Shown: piece after piece, positions 45,740-57,954 of the stretch
How the letters are laid out: each line of letters begins with the position of its first letter
How positions within the stretch are numbered: the first letter of the stretch is position 1
Source of the DNA: Brassica napus
Lineage: Eukaryota > Streptophyta > Magnoliopsida > Brassicales > Brassicaceae
Direction: 5' to 3'
Length of the DNA stretch: 64,000 nt
Assembly (NCBI RefSeq): GCF_020379485.1
Contig: NC_063451.1
Span: 25,278,630 to 25,342,629 of the forward strand
The notes under the pieces: generated by a model
What the model was told of the DNA's origin: nothing
Database searches by the model: none
What the model saw: only the letters and a program-made list of their open reading frames with translations
Program-made: the position numbers and the translations under genes

Positions 45740-48171
45740 CTTCGCTCTTCCACTTTACTGAATCTATTGAATGCTTTCGCTTCTTATTCGGTCAATGTGC
45801 TTTTTGTTACTTCTGAGATAGCAATTGTTTTAGCTGATTCTATGAGCTAAGCTAACCCGTTGTTTAGTTGTTGAAAGTTAGTTTTAAAAAAAAAAAAATC
45901 TGATCGGTTGTAAACAGTGTAATCCACACTAGTTCAAAAGTTTCATCAAATATGTATTTATTTATCATAGATATTTATTGTTTAAGTAAGAAAGAAATCA
46001 GTTTCTTAAACTATATCAGTTATACATGTAACAATTAATATCTTGTAATCTAAAATGAAAACTGCAACTAATGATTATTTTTGATATGTATTTTATATAC
46101 AATATGGATATAAAATAAAAAGTTACAATATTGTATTTATCACAAATTTTGGAAACTATCAAATAAGGAGGTGTTATTGAATAGAGAATTAGAATTACAC
46201 AATGGAATTAGAGTTTTATCGTACTTCAGTGGAATTTGATGATTCCACTAAAATGCAAGGGGATTTAGTGGGTATTTTTAATAACTGTTATGGAACTTTT
46301 TGTTTCTAAAATTAGTCGGTATTTTTAATTTGCTAGGTAGTTAAGATGTGATGAACTTTTACGAAAATAAAAAAAACTGGTTTTAATCACCTTATATTAT
46401 CAAACTTTTACAAATATATTAGATTTTTTAAACCATATAACATATATATATATATATATATATTTAAAACATTTCTACATTTGAATAAAACAATAATTTT
46501 TCAGTATCAAGAAAATTCAATTAACGATTATTTGTTGTTATGTATTTTTATATAAGAATATTAATATAATATAAAGATAATATATTATATTTTTTTGTGA
46601 ACTTTCAAATTAAATTTATAGGATACTCTACTTAAATTTATATTAACAGGATTATAAATAATATTTTCATCATTTAAGTTACTTAAAATATAAATTTTTA
46701 TGTAATTTTTCAACTATAAATATACTCTCTTTTTCCAATGGAAAATAATTATATGATTTTTTAGTTTTCTTAAAACACCAGATTTGTTCCAATTGAAAAA
46801 TCGTGAAAACATTTCATTGAATCCTTCAAAAAGAACAAAATATCTCACACGTCTTAAAAAAAGTCAAAATGCAAGTTAAATATTTCATTAATATGATTAG
46901 CATATAACTTTCGGTAAAATATCTTTGGAGCTAATAACATAAAATGAACTGCTAATGTATACTCAACATAATTAAAATTCAAAATCATTTTTTTTTTCAA
47001 ATAGAGATGGTTTACCATTTTTATAAACTTAAATAATTGATTTACTCAATTCTGTAAAAAAAACATAACCATTGTTGAGTTATTTTTTTTTTGGAATTTG
47101 TAAAGAAGTATAAATTGTGTTTGAATGTTGTTCGGATCCTAGTATTATTTTATAAGACAATTAGTTTGATTTGTATTATATTACTAATTTATTATAAATT
47201 ATATAAATGGAAAATCAGAAATTTTTATTTGGGTAGAGTAAGTAACTGTTCTATATTTTAAAGTAAAATTAATTTGCGTAACATATTATCTCTTACAATA
47301 AAACTATTATGGTGAATCCATTATTTTTAATATGTATAAACTTAAAAACTGAAAACAAATTTATATTTAAACCAACACTTTCTAATACATTATCAAATCA
47401 CACATATTAACAACAGTTATAAAATATAATTCACATTAGCATAATAAATTCTACTATATATATTATTATATTACATGCCATAAAATTAAAATAAACATAG
47501 GGACAATTTATTGTGAAAATTCAAAAAAGAAATAAATTAAACAACTTTTTGGAATTATATTCTTTTACAAACATATATTTTATTTTATATAATATTAGTA
47601 ATTTATTACAAAAAAAATTATATTTATAGAAATTTATTTCAAAATCAGATATTTTTACTATTTACAGTAAATAGCTAGCTATTGTATGATTTTTATAAAA
47701 ATATATATTTGGTGATGAAATATATATAAGTAATTATTATAATTTCTTTTCTCTTAATATTAATAAATTTTTGAATTAATTGATTTAAAAAAAAACAGAT
47801 TTTTTTCCTATTCAAGATAGTACTATATATCTTTTAACATAAATATATTTTAGTTCACAGTTTAATTTTATTTGATACCTATTAGTTTTTGCTACATGCA
47901 AAAGATAATTATCTTAATTTGAAAAAAAAATAATTATCTTAGTGCCAAATGTATCAATTCTATTAATATTTCTTTCTTTTTCATGGCCTATATTTCTTTC
48001 TTATTTATGTAGGAACTAGTTGGATTTTGTATTCATTGGGTAATGCAAATCATTATATAACCCCTTTATATAGGCTAGATAAGCTAGGCCAAACCTATTA
48101 TTTTGGTCATAACGATTTTGTTGTGTTGCTTGTCACTTCGAATCCTTAATCCTTGGGTTTTCCTCGTGAAG
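45740..48171. repeat. AT-rich upstream part of F-box array unit 1
   Basis: Very AT-rich, with no gene. Large parts match the region upstream of the second F-box gene (about 51140-53642), for example CAATTAGTTTGATTTGTATT at about 47160 and 52612. A TATA-like TATATAACCCC lies near 48053. The block starting GGAGGTGTTATTGAATAG (46165) resembles the end of a PIF/Harbinger-type MITE, but I found no matching other end. Confidence 0.5.
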
Positions 48172-49722
48172 ATGTTGGAAGCCAAAATTGAAGAGATAAA
48201 CTGTGAAGACAGGATCAGTGCTTTGCCCGAAGAGTTGCTTGTGACGATTTTGTTGCTTGTCCTGATTAAAGATGCAGTAGCCACCGTGATTTTGTCCAAA
48301 AGGTGGCGCAATATATGGATGATGTTGCCTAGACTTGATTACAATGAAACCAATGATGTCAACCATGCTCGTGATTGGGGTGGTGATGATAATGATGATG
48401 GTGATGATGATCTTGGAAGCAAGAGCATTTGGTGGTTTTTGGACAAGTCACTGAAACTTCACAAAGAACCTGTCTTAGAAATATTGCTTATTAGTCTTGG
48501 TCGACGATGTCCTAGTGATGCTAATGTCGGAAATTGGGTTGAAAAGGCTGTTGATTGCGGTGTGGTCGTGGTAAAGTTCAAGCTTCGCTGGTCCGCAGGT
48601 CCAACCACATTGCCTAAGAGCCTTTACACCTGCGAAACACTGAAAGAATTGACTCTATCTAACAAGGTTCTTGTGGATTTCCCTTCTTCTTCTTCCCCTT
48701 CGTGCCTTCCATCACTTGAAATACTTCAACTTTCCTGTGTGGTATATAAAGACGAGGAATCTTTCGCTAGGTTCTTATCTAGTTGCCCTGTCCTTGGAAC
48801 ATTGATCGTGGAAAGAAAGAAGAGTGACAATTTGACAAACTTTATTGTGAAAGTGCCTACTTTATGGATGTTATGGTATTATAATACAACATGGCTGGTA
48901 AATGACACTGATGTAGTGGATAGCGGTAGTTGTTTGGTTATAGATACTCTGGCATTAATAAAGTTTGACGTCACTGATTATTCAAGACACTCTTGATCGA
49001 TCGGGAATATGCCTTGTCTTGAGGAGGCATATATTAGTGTCGACTGTTTATCTCTTTTTGACAAGATCATAACAGCTTCTTCGGCGATCTTGTCTCTTGT
49101 CTTGACTTTCGAAGATGAAATGGTAGCTCAGTTTATCTATATATATTGATTGCTTGTTTGTGATTTACATTGTTGCATCTACTTATACGTTGTTGTTTGT
49201 TTTGTCACAGCTTGTGCGTTGTAGCACCCTAAGATTTTTTCGACTTTTTAGGTTATCTGTAGATCCAAGTAGATCAAACTGCGTGGAACCACTCTTACTT
49301 TTACTTGGAAATACTCCGAAACTTGAAGAACAGGTAGTTAATAATGTACGTACCCTCCTTTTCTTCAAGCTTTGGTAAGTAGTTAATAATGTGCGTAACC
49401 TTTTTTTTAACATACGGCCATGAACCATTGCTTCACAGGAATTTGCCTCTGAACCCGAGGATATCCCACTTTCATGGAGCAACCAAGTTCTATTCCTGAA
49501 TGCTTGTCGTCACATCTAAAAATATTTGAATGGAGATACTATGGACACAGAGAAGAAGAGGAAGAATTCTTGACATACATCCTAGCCAATTCTAAGTGTT
49601 TAAAGACTGCGACAATCTCCCTCAAACCCATGTTAGATCCTGAATGAGAGGAAGATTTTATCATCGGAAAATTGAAAGATATTCCTAGGGTTTCAACATC
49701 ATCTCAACTTTTGGTCAATTGA
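48172..49722 (+). pseudogene. F-box/FBD gene, array copy 1, nonsense mutations
   Basis: Same three-exon plan as the gene at 53643-55413: 48172-49122, 49211-49333 and 49439-49722. The start MLEAKIEEINCEDRISALPE leads into an F-box (LPEELLVTILLLVLIKDAVA, SKRWRNIWMMLP), followed by leucine-rich-like and FBD-type regions. A TGA at 48994-48996 replaces the Trp codon of copy 2. In exon 3 one base is lost near 49482, and a second TGA occurs at LDPE, near 49645. Unlike the housekeeping triplicate, differences from copy 2 are mainly substitutions, so decay is real. An F-box-only product of about 274 residues could still be made. F-box proteins recruit targets to SCF ubiquitin ligases. The parent lineage is the large, fast-evolving FBD family of Brassicaceae. 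Confidence 0.75.
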
Positions 49723-52700
49723 AAATTTAATTCGAATTATCATATCCTCTGTATATTAATTGAGAATCATTTAAAAAATTTCAACTTTAAATTTGTAATA
49801 ATTAAACAAAAACATTGTTTAACTGTCATTTAATTATGATGTCAATTTGGCTTACATACCATTATTAGAATCAATTGAATAATTAGTAAGTTTAAAATCC
49901 AATTGGTAAGAAAATTTATATAAACCAAAACATAAATATATATGATAAATTTAATACTTGGAGATCTCATTAACTTAATGTCAAAAAAGATAAAATTGTT
50001 TGCGACATATAGTTATGGTCGCCTAAAAAACATACGGTTTGCCCCAAAAGTATGCTTATATAATATTGTCTTTTATGATTCACAGCAACCTTTTTCATTT
50101 TCGATTTAATAAAGTGCAAACAATTTTATTGTAATCATTTGTTATCGTTAACAAAACGAACGCATTCCCACATATGATTCTTCCCACTGATTTTTTTATA
50201 ATGAGTTATTTTTACAATGAGTACGGTTCTTCAATGAAGGTTTTTCACCATTATGTATACCAAGTTGTCTCAAATAATTTCAGAGTAATGTTTTGCTCAA
50301 AACTCAAAAAATACCAACAGATGTTATAGGTTCATTAACAGTCAAAATTATCTTCACGATATCAGAGACGATATGATGTGTTATAGGTTCTAGATTTCAG
50401 AGACAATGTGGTATAAGTTCTTTAGCGGTCATTTTTTTCTGTAAGCAAATCATAGAACGACTTAGAAGTGAGGTGTTTTATTCAATAGTAACTTTTCTAA
50501 TTTGTGTAAAAACCTTTAATTGATAGGTGGGGAAGTCGTTGGAATCGATTCCCACCCACAACATACTGATTCCATACCTGAAACTCAGTGATCAAATTAT
50601 TTGTTAAAATTAAGAAATCTAACTATTAATAATCCTTAACAAATTCTATTATATTTTTACATTAAATATCACTAAAATAAACATAAACATATACATAGAC
50701 AACATATGGTGCAAAATCTAAAGAGAAATATATTATATATTTTTTTGGAAATATCTTTCCATTAAAATATAATTTTAATCTATAATATTTTTGACTATCA
50801 AAAAGTTATAATGGTTCAATTAAATTAACCTCATTAATAATACACGTTCAAAAATATGAATAATAGGCTATGAAGAATTATGTTTTAATAGCCTAAAAAA
50901 TAATAATATTTATATATTAAAACAAACATATTATAGAAATATACATTTTAAATTTGAACATCTCTTTAAGTTAATATCTTATATAATTATCAGTTTTTAT
51001 AACAAAGAAATCAGATTTACTAAACCATATCAGATATACATATAAAATCACATATACTTAAATATTTAAAACATTTCCATTTCACTAAAATAATAATAAT
51101 ACCTATATATCAAGAAATCAGATTTTATAAATATATATTAATTCAAATATGTATTTATTTATCATAGATTTTTATTATTTATGTTAGAAAGAAATCAGAT
51201 TTCTTAAACTATATCAATTTACTTGTAACAATGAATATCTTGTAATCTTAAATGTAAACTGCAGTTAATAATTCTTTTTATAATGAATTTTATATAAAAT
51301 ATGGATATAAAATAAAAAAATATAGTATATATTTATCTCAAATTTTGTAAACTACCAAACTACGTTTAATAGATTATTCTACACAAATTTATATCAGCAA
51401 GATTATAAATAATTTTATCATCATTTAATTTAAGTAAAAATACAAACTTTAGTGTAATCTCTAACCATAAATATTATTTTTATTATTTCAGTTGTAAACC
51501 AAAATTTTGAATGTTCTTAAAATACTATATTCATTCCAATTTAAAAAAATAATAACAACTTTTAGCAAGTCTTTCAAAACAAATTATCTCATACATCTAA
51601 AATAAATCCAAAAAATGCAAATTAAATATTTTATTCATATAACTAATATATAAATGTCGATAAAAAACACCGGAACTAATATTTATATATATCAAAACAC
51701 ACAATTTTTTAAAATATAAAATTTTAAATTCAGATATATATTTATATAAATATCTTATATAATTATAAACTTTATAACAAAGATATCAGAATTCCTAAAC
51801 CATATATATATATATATATATATTAAAATATTTTAAATTTCTCCATTTCAATAAAATAATAATTTATATATCAGGAAATCAGATTTTTTAAACTATATCA
51901 ATTATAAATGTAACAATAAATATCTTATAATCTATAATGAAAATGCAATTAATTATTATTTGTGTGCTATGAATTTTAATATAAGAATATGGATATAAAA
52001 TAAAAAATTACAATATTATATTTTATCACATATTTGTAAACTCTGTCAATTTAAGTTTATAGAATATTCTACGTAAATTTGTATTTATAATGTTTATAAA
52101 AAACAAATTTACAAAGTTTATAAAAAATCATTTCATCATTTAAGTTACTTAATATATAAATTTTGATGTAATTTACTATAATTGTTTTTTTCAATGGCAA
52201 ACAATTATATGATTTTTAAGTTTCTTAAAACACGAGATTTATTCCAAATAAAAAAATCATGAGAACATTTCATTGATTCCTTCGAAAAAAATATTTCATA
52301 CGTCTAAAATAAGTAAAAAAAATGCAAGTTAAAATATTTGATTAATATAATTACTATATAACTGTCGGTAAAATATCTTTGGAACTATTAATATAAAATG
52401 AACTGTGAATTAATACTCAACATAATTAAAATTAAAAATTAAAATATTTAAAAATAAAGATGGCTTACCATTTTTTATAAACTTAAATAATTGATTGACT
52501 CAATTTTGTAAAAACACATAACCCTGGTTGAATTAATTTTTCGTGAACTTGAAAAAAAAAGTATAAATTGTGTTTGGACGCTGTTTGTATCCTAGTATTC
52601 TTTTATAAGACAATTAGTTTGATTTGTATTATATTAGTAATTTATTATAAATTATATAAATGGTAAAATCAGATATTCTTTTTTAGAGTAAGTAACTCTT

Positions 52701-53642
52701 CTATATTTTAAAGTAAAATTAATTTGCATAACATATTATCACTTACAATAAAAAATATTATGATGAATCCATTATTTTTAATATGTATAAACTTAAAAAC
52801 TGAAAAAGAAATTATATTTAAACCTACACTGTCTAATACATAATCACAATCACAATCACTCATATTAACATACTGTTATAAAATGTAATTCACATTAGCA
52901 TAATAAATTGTACTATATATATGATTACATTAAATGCCATTAATATAAAAAATAAACATAGGGACAATTTATTGTGAATAATCAAAATATAAATAAATTA
53001 TACAACTTTTTGGAAGTATATTTTTTTACAATACATATATTTTATTTTATATAATATAGCAATTTATTGTATAGTTATATTTATAGAAATTTATTTCAAA
53101 ATCAGATATTTTTACTTTTACAGTAAATAGCTATTGTATAATTTTTAGAAAAATATATATTTGGTGATGAGATATATATTAATAGTTATTATAATTTCTT
53201 TTCTCTTAAGATTAGTAATTTTTTGATTTTTTTTTAAATAAGCAGATTTTTTTCCAATTCAGAAAGCACTATATATCTTTTAACTTAAATATATTTTAGT
53301 TCAGAGTTTAATTTAATTTGATACCTATTAGTTTTTGCTACATGCAAAAGATAATTATCTTAATTTGAACAAAAAATAATAATTATCTTAGTGCCAAATG
53401 TATCAATTTTATTAATTATAACTAAATAAACTTGATGAGATTGATATTTTTATTTCTTTTTCATCGCCTATAGTCCTTTCTTATTTATGTAGGAACTAGT
53501 TGGATTTTGTATTCATTGGGAAATGCAAATGGTTATATAAACCATTTAATAGGCTAGGTAAAATCTAATTATTTTGGTCATAACAATTTAGTTGTGTTGC
53601 TTGTTACGTCGAATCCTTGTTCCTTGTGGTTTCCTCGTGAAG
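49723..53642. repeat. AT-rich spacer between F-box genes, repeated downstream
   Basis: No gene. Its first part, about 49897-51812, recurs at 62085-64000 with only scattered differences. Its second part, from about 51870, matches the region upstream of the first F-box gene. A block at about 51145-51300 and one at about 51870-52020 are related to each other (GTAACAAT, GGATATAAAATAAAAAA), so the spacer has internal duplication. Confidence 0.65.
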
Positions 53643-53979
53643 ATGTTAGAACCCAAAATGGAAGAGATAGATTGTGAAGACAGGATCAGTGCTTTGCCCG
53701 AAGAGTTGCTTGTGACAATTTTGTTGCTTGTCCCTATTAAAGATGCAGTAGCTACCATGATTTTGTCCAAAAGATGGCGCTGTATATGGATGATGTTGCC
53801 TAGACTTGATTACAATGAAACCAATGATATCAAAGATGATCATGATTGTGGTGGTGGTGATGATGATGATGATGATGATGATGGTGATGGTGATGGTGAT
53901 GGTGATGGTGATGATGGTGATGGTGATGGTGATGGTGATGGTGATGGTGATGGTGATGGTGATGGTGATGGTGATGATG

Positions 53980-54011
<32 letters not shown>

Positions 54012-54055
54012 GATGATGATGATGATGGTGATGGTGGTGATGATGATGCTGATGG

Positions 54056-54118
<63 letters not shown>

Positions 54119-55413
54119 GAGAAAGAAGAGCATTTGGTGGTTTTTGGACAAGTCACTGAAACTTTACAAAGCACCTGTCTTAGAAAAATTGCTTATTAGT
54201 CTTGGTCGACGATGTCCTAGTGATGCTAATGTCGGAAATTGGGTTGAAAAGGCTGTTGATCGCGGCGTCGTCGTGGTAAAATTCAAGCTTCGCTGGTCAG
54301 CAGGTCCAACCACATTGCCTAGGAGCCTTTACACCTGCGAAACACTCAAAGAACTGACTCTATCTAACAAGGTTCTTGTTGATTTCCCTTCTTCCCCTTC
54401 CTGCCTCCCGTCACTCGAACTACTTCAACTTTTCTGTGTGGCATATAAAGACGAGGCCTCCCTCGCTAGGTTCTTATCTAGTTGCCCTGTCCTTGGAATA
54501 TTGATAGTGAAAAGAAAGAAGAGTGACAATCTGACGAACTTTATTGTGAAAGTGTCTTCTTTATGGATGTTATTGTATCATAATACAGCTTGTCTGCAAG
54601 ATGACACTGACGTAGTGGATAGTGATAGTTGTTTGGTTATAGATACTCCGGCATTAATAAAGTTTAAGGTCGATGATGATTCAAGAGACTATTGGTCGAT
54701 TGGGAATATGCCTTCTCTCGAGGAGGCATATATTAGTGTCAATTCTTTATCTAATTTTGACAAGTTCATAACAGCTTCTTCGTCGATCATGTCTCTTGAC
54801 TTGACTTTTACCGATGAAATGGTAGCTCTCTCTTTATCTATGTGTTGACTGTTTGTTGTGATTACTTTGTTGCATCTACCCAAGTTGTTGTTTCTTTTGT
54901 TGCAGCTTGTGCGTTGTAGCACCCTAAGATTTTCTCGACTTATAAAGTTATCTGTAGATCCAAGTAGATCCGACTGGGTGGAACCACTCTTACTTCTACT
55001 AGCAAATACTCCAAAACTTGAAGAACTTTTGGTAAATTATGTACGTACTCTCCTTTTCTTCAAGCTTTGATGGACGTTATAATACTAGTAACTTTTTATA
55101 ATATATAGTCACCGTTGCTTCTCATTAGGAATTTATCTATGACCTCGAGGATATCCCACTTTCATGGAATCAACCAAGTTCTATTCCTGGATGCTTGTCG
55201 TCACATCTAAAAATATTTGAATGGAGATACTATGGACACAGAGAAGAAGAGGAAGAATTCTTGACATACATCCTAGCCAATTCTAATTGTTTAAAGACTG
55301 CGACAATCTCCCTCAAACCCATGTTAGATCCTGAACTAGAGCAAGATGCTATCATCGGAAAGTTGAAAGATATTCCTAGGGTTTCAACATCATCTCAACT
55401 TTTGGTCAATTGA
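53643..55413 (+). CDS. F-box/FBD protein with long Asp/Gly tract, array copy 2
   Basis: Exons 53643-54821, 54906-55031 and 55129-55413 join to 529 residues with no stop and GT-AG borders. Residues 1-60 hold the F-box (ISALPEELLVTILLLVPIKD ... LSKRWRCIWMMLPRLDY), which binds SKP1 in SCF ubiquitin ligases. Residues of about 70-160 are an Asp/Gly tract from a (GATGRT)n repeat. Then comes a leucine-rich-repeat-like region (SLYTCETLKELTLSNKVLVD, SLARFLSSCPVLGILIV) and a C-terminal FBD part (SSHLKIFEWRYYGHREEEEE ... NCLKTATISLKP). The start was chosen because it matches copy 1 and leaves a short leader before the F-box. An in-frame upstream ATG exists at 53592. Its target is unknown. Confidence 0.8.
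53839..54118 (+). repeat. Coding GAT/GGT trinucleotide repeat
   Basis: Roughly 280 bases of GAT, interspersed with GGT, encoding Asp with Gly. Sub-blocks alternate GATGGT hexamers (about 53884-53975) with pure GAT runs (54055-54117). Copy 1 has only a short acidic stretch at the same place (48376-48411). Confidence 0.95.
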
Positions 55414-55639
55414 AAATTTATTTCGAGTTATCATATTTTTAGCCATATAATGAAGCTCAGTTAATGTGCACGCTTATCAATAAAATGAACCAGAACTTCT
55501 AAATATAATGTGAACAATTTGCTATTGCTATAATGTAAACAAATTGTATGCTTTTAACAACTTGTAAGATTATTACAGCAACTGAAAAAATGGAAAAGTA
55601 AAAAAAATATATTTCAAAAATAAAGTAATACACAAACCT
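55414..55639. other. 3' flank of F-box copy 2, unmatched
   Basis: AT-rich. After the first ~30 bases it does not resemble the 3' flank of F-box copy 1. Nothing recognised. Confidence 0.4.
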
Positions 55640-56111
55640 GTGAGCTTAAAACTCTCCCAGGCACCTCATTCGAGAAAGGTCTCTAACTTTTAACTTTCCT
55701 GCAACTCCCTCCTTTTATCCGACAGTTATTTCCTTGCTGGGATAAAACCACTGCAATATTCCTAGAATTTTCAAATTCTTTTCCTTTTTGGGGAGTGTCT
55801 ACTGGATAATACCCACCTCTGCCACTTTCTCCCCGGGTTCTTCCCCCGACCCTGGTCGGAGGGACCGCTAGAAGCTCGCCGGAAAATGCCTGAACTCCTA
55901 TCTCCGCCCCACTCCAACTATGAAGACAAATCGAAGAGGGGAGTTGAAACCGATATCCTTGGAATCTGTTTCTGAACCTCAGAGTCCAGAAGAAAGCTTT
56001 TTGTTTGGAGATCTAATCTGAAGTAACTTAAGACCTTGCTGAAACAGGGAATCCTGTACTGCTTGATACCAACTACAAACTTAACTTGGAATCTGAAGTT
56101 TAGCACCAGCT

Positions 56112-57843
56112 ATGGAAAGAAGACTTTCTCGAGAAGCAAAAGGAAAAGGCGTTGCAACGGAACCTGCTCAACCACCACGTACGGGACGCATAAAAGCTCA
56201 AGCCCCCGTCAATACGGACCGCTCAAACAAACTCTCTCTGACCCTAATAGGAAGAGTTACAAATCGCTCAGTACAAATGGTGTGGTCTCTCATACCTTTC
56301 TTCACTGAGATGTGGAAAGCTGAAGGAGGCCCAGTCGGATCTGAATTGGGAAATGGAATGTTCCAATTCCAATTTGAAAACGAGTCAAATTTACTAGCAG
56401 TACTCGAAAGAAGGCCCTTCCATTATGCTAGATGGATGGTCATTCTTCAAAGATGGGAACCAACCACCTCAGCCTCCTTCCCATCGCTCATTCCTTTCTG
56501 GATAAAGGTTCAAGGAATCCCCATCCATCTATGGGAGGAAAATACTATAAAGAGTCTGGCTGAAGACTTTGGAATCTTTGAAAAGGCGGAGATAACCGAC
56601 TTTGCAGTGAGAATGCGCGTTCAGGTCAATGGCCTATTACCCATAGTCAAGTCCTCGGTCATCGAGTACCCCAATGGGGACGAAGTAACATCAACTTTTG
56701 TCTACGAAAAGCTCGAAAAGCATTGCTCTAAGTGCTCCCGCTTGGACCACGACTTTAAAGATTGCCTTGTGGCAAAACACCAGGCCCGAGAACACCATCT
56801 ACAAGAGCAATCAACAAAAAAACTCTGTTATGGAAGATGACAGGAAGGAAGAGAGAAGCAGACAACCAGGGAACTTAGATATCTACCGATTTACTGCTAC
56901 TAAGGAGGGTGAAGATGATCGACGCACCCACAACTCGGCGTCTTATGGGCATCAGCGACTCCTTACTAAACGGGCAAATGATAATCGTCATGTTTATCGC
57001 CAGGATCAGGAAATAAGCTCTAGAAGGGCTTACAAAGAACCACCTAGGGACTGGCAGACTCGACACAACCGCTCCTCAAACCTAAGATATGCGGATTCAC
57101 ATCACAATAATCTAACAAGAGAAGATACGCGGTACCGACTGTCCTCAAGAAACCGTACTGGACAGCTTATGAAGTCAAGGGATAAAAGACAAGAACACAG
57201 AGATGAATCTAGCGCTTCAAAAGCAGGGTTGGAGCATTTTGATCGGGGGAATCCTCAAAAAGACATGACAGAACTGAAAGACCTGTGACTCCCACGCCCC
57301 ATAAATCCTTTGATGAAGCTCTAGATGAAGTAAGGGATGTCATGATTCAATACACCCATTGTGCGGACCCAACCGAGAGAGCAGCCCGGCAAGAGAGGCT
57401 GCGAAAGGCTGAAGAAGAAGGCCAACTCGAAGAAGCAGCAGCGGGAATGGTTCGAGATACACGGGGTGAAAGAGACAGGATAATGCCCACGCCTGTTTTC
57501 GAATCTGAGGAGAGAGCCCCCACAAATCAATGGAAATCACCTCTTCTAACACTTGAGGATAATTCAGCTGAGAGAATTCCAGCGACACAGAGACTAGGAA
57601 CTCAACCTGAAACTGCAATGCAGTCTATTGAGAGACTTCCAGCTTCTCTGAGAATTGGACCTCCCGAAGCTCCTGAAGTCCATGTGCCCATTGCACAAAG
57701 TATTGTCTCACCAATACAGAAGCGAAAACCAGGATGCCCCCGGGAAAAAGAACGGTCCACTCAAGCCCACGGCTACTCAAAGGCTCCACTTCCCGAAAGC
57801 GGAAATCTCAAAATACAAAACCAGCCCCAGTTTGTAGGACCTT
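56112..57843 (+). pseudogene. LINE ORF1 protein (DUF4283 plus zinc knuckle), broken
   Basis: Starts MERRLSREAKGKGVATEP. The DUF4283 region includes WSLIPFFTEMWK, RRPFHYARWMVILQRWEP and FWIKVQGIPIHLWEE, followed by a CX2CX4HX4C knuckle (CSKCSRLDHDFKDC, near 56725-56766). The frame stops at 56838-56840. It continues in another frame as a basic Arg/Ser-rich part (to about 57288) and then in a third with MTPTPHKSFDEALDEVRDVM (57285-57845). At least two frame changes are therefore present. ORF1 proteins bind LINE RNA. Confidence 0.75.
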
Positions 57844-57954
57844 AATCACTGAATCTCCAAAAGGAAGATCAAAGCCTCTATCAGGAACATCTCGTGCTTC
57901 ACGGACTATCTCCAAGAAGGCCAATACTCCCACGAACTCCGACAACCAACCTAT

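Noticed and set aside
53830..54174. Long poly-His, poly-Ser and poly-Met frames over the GAT repeat
   Set aside because: They are the other readings of a trinucleotide repeat. Only the Asp/Gly frame continues into F-box and FBD sequence on both sides.
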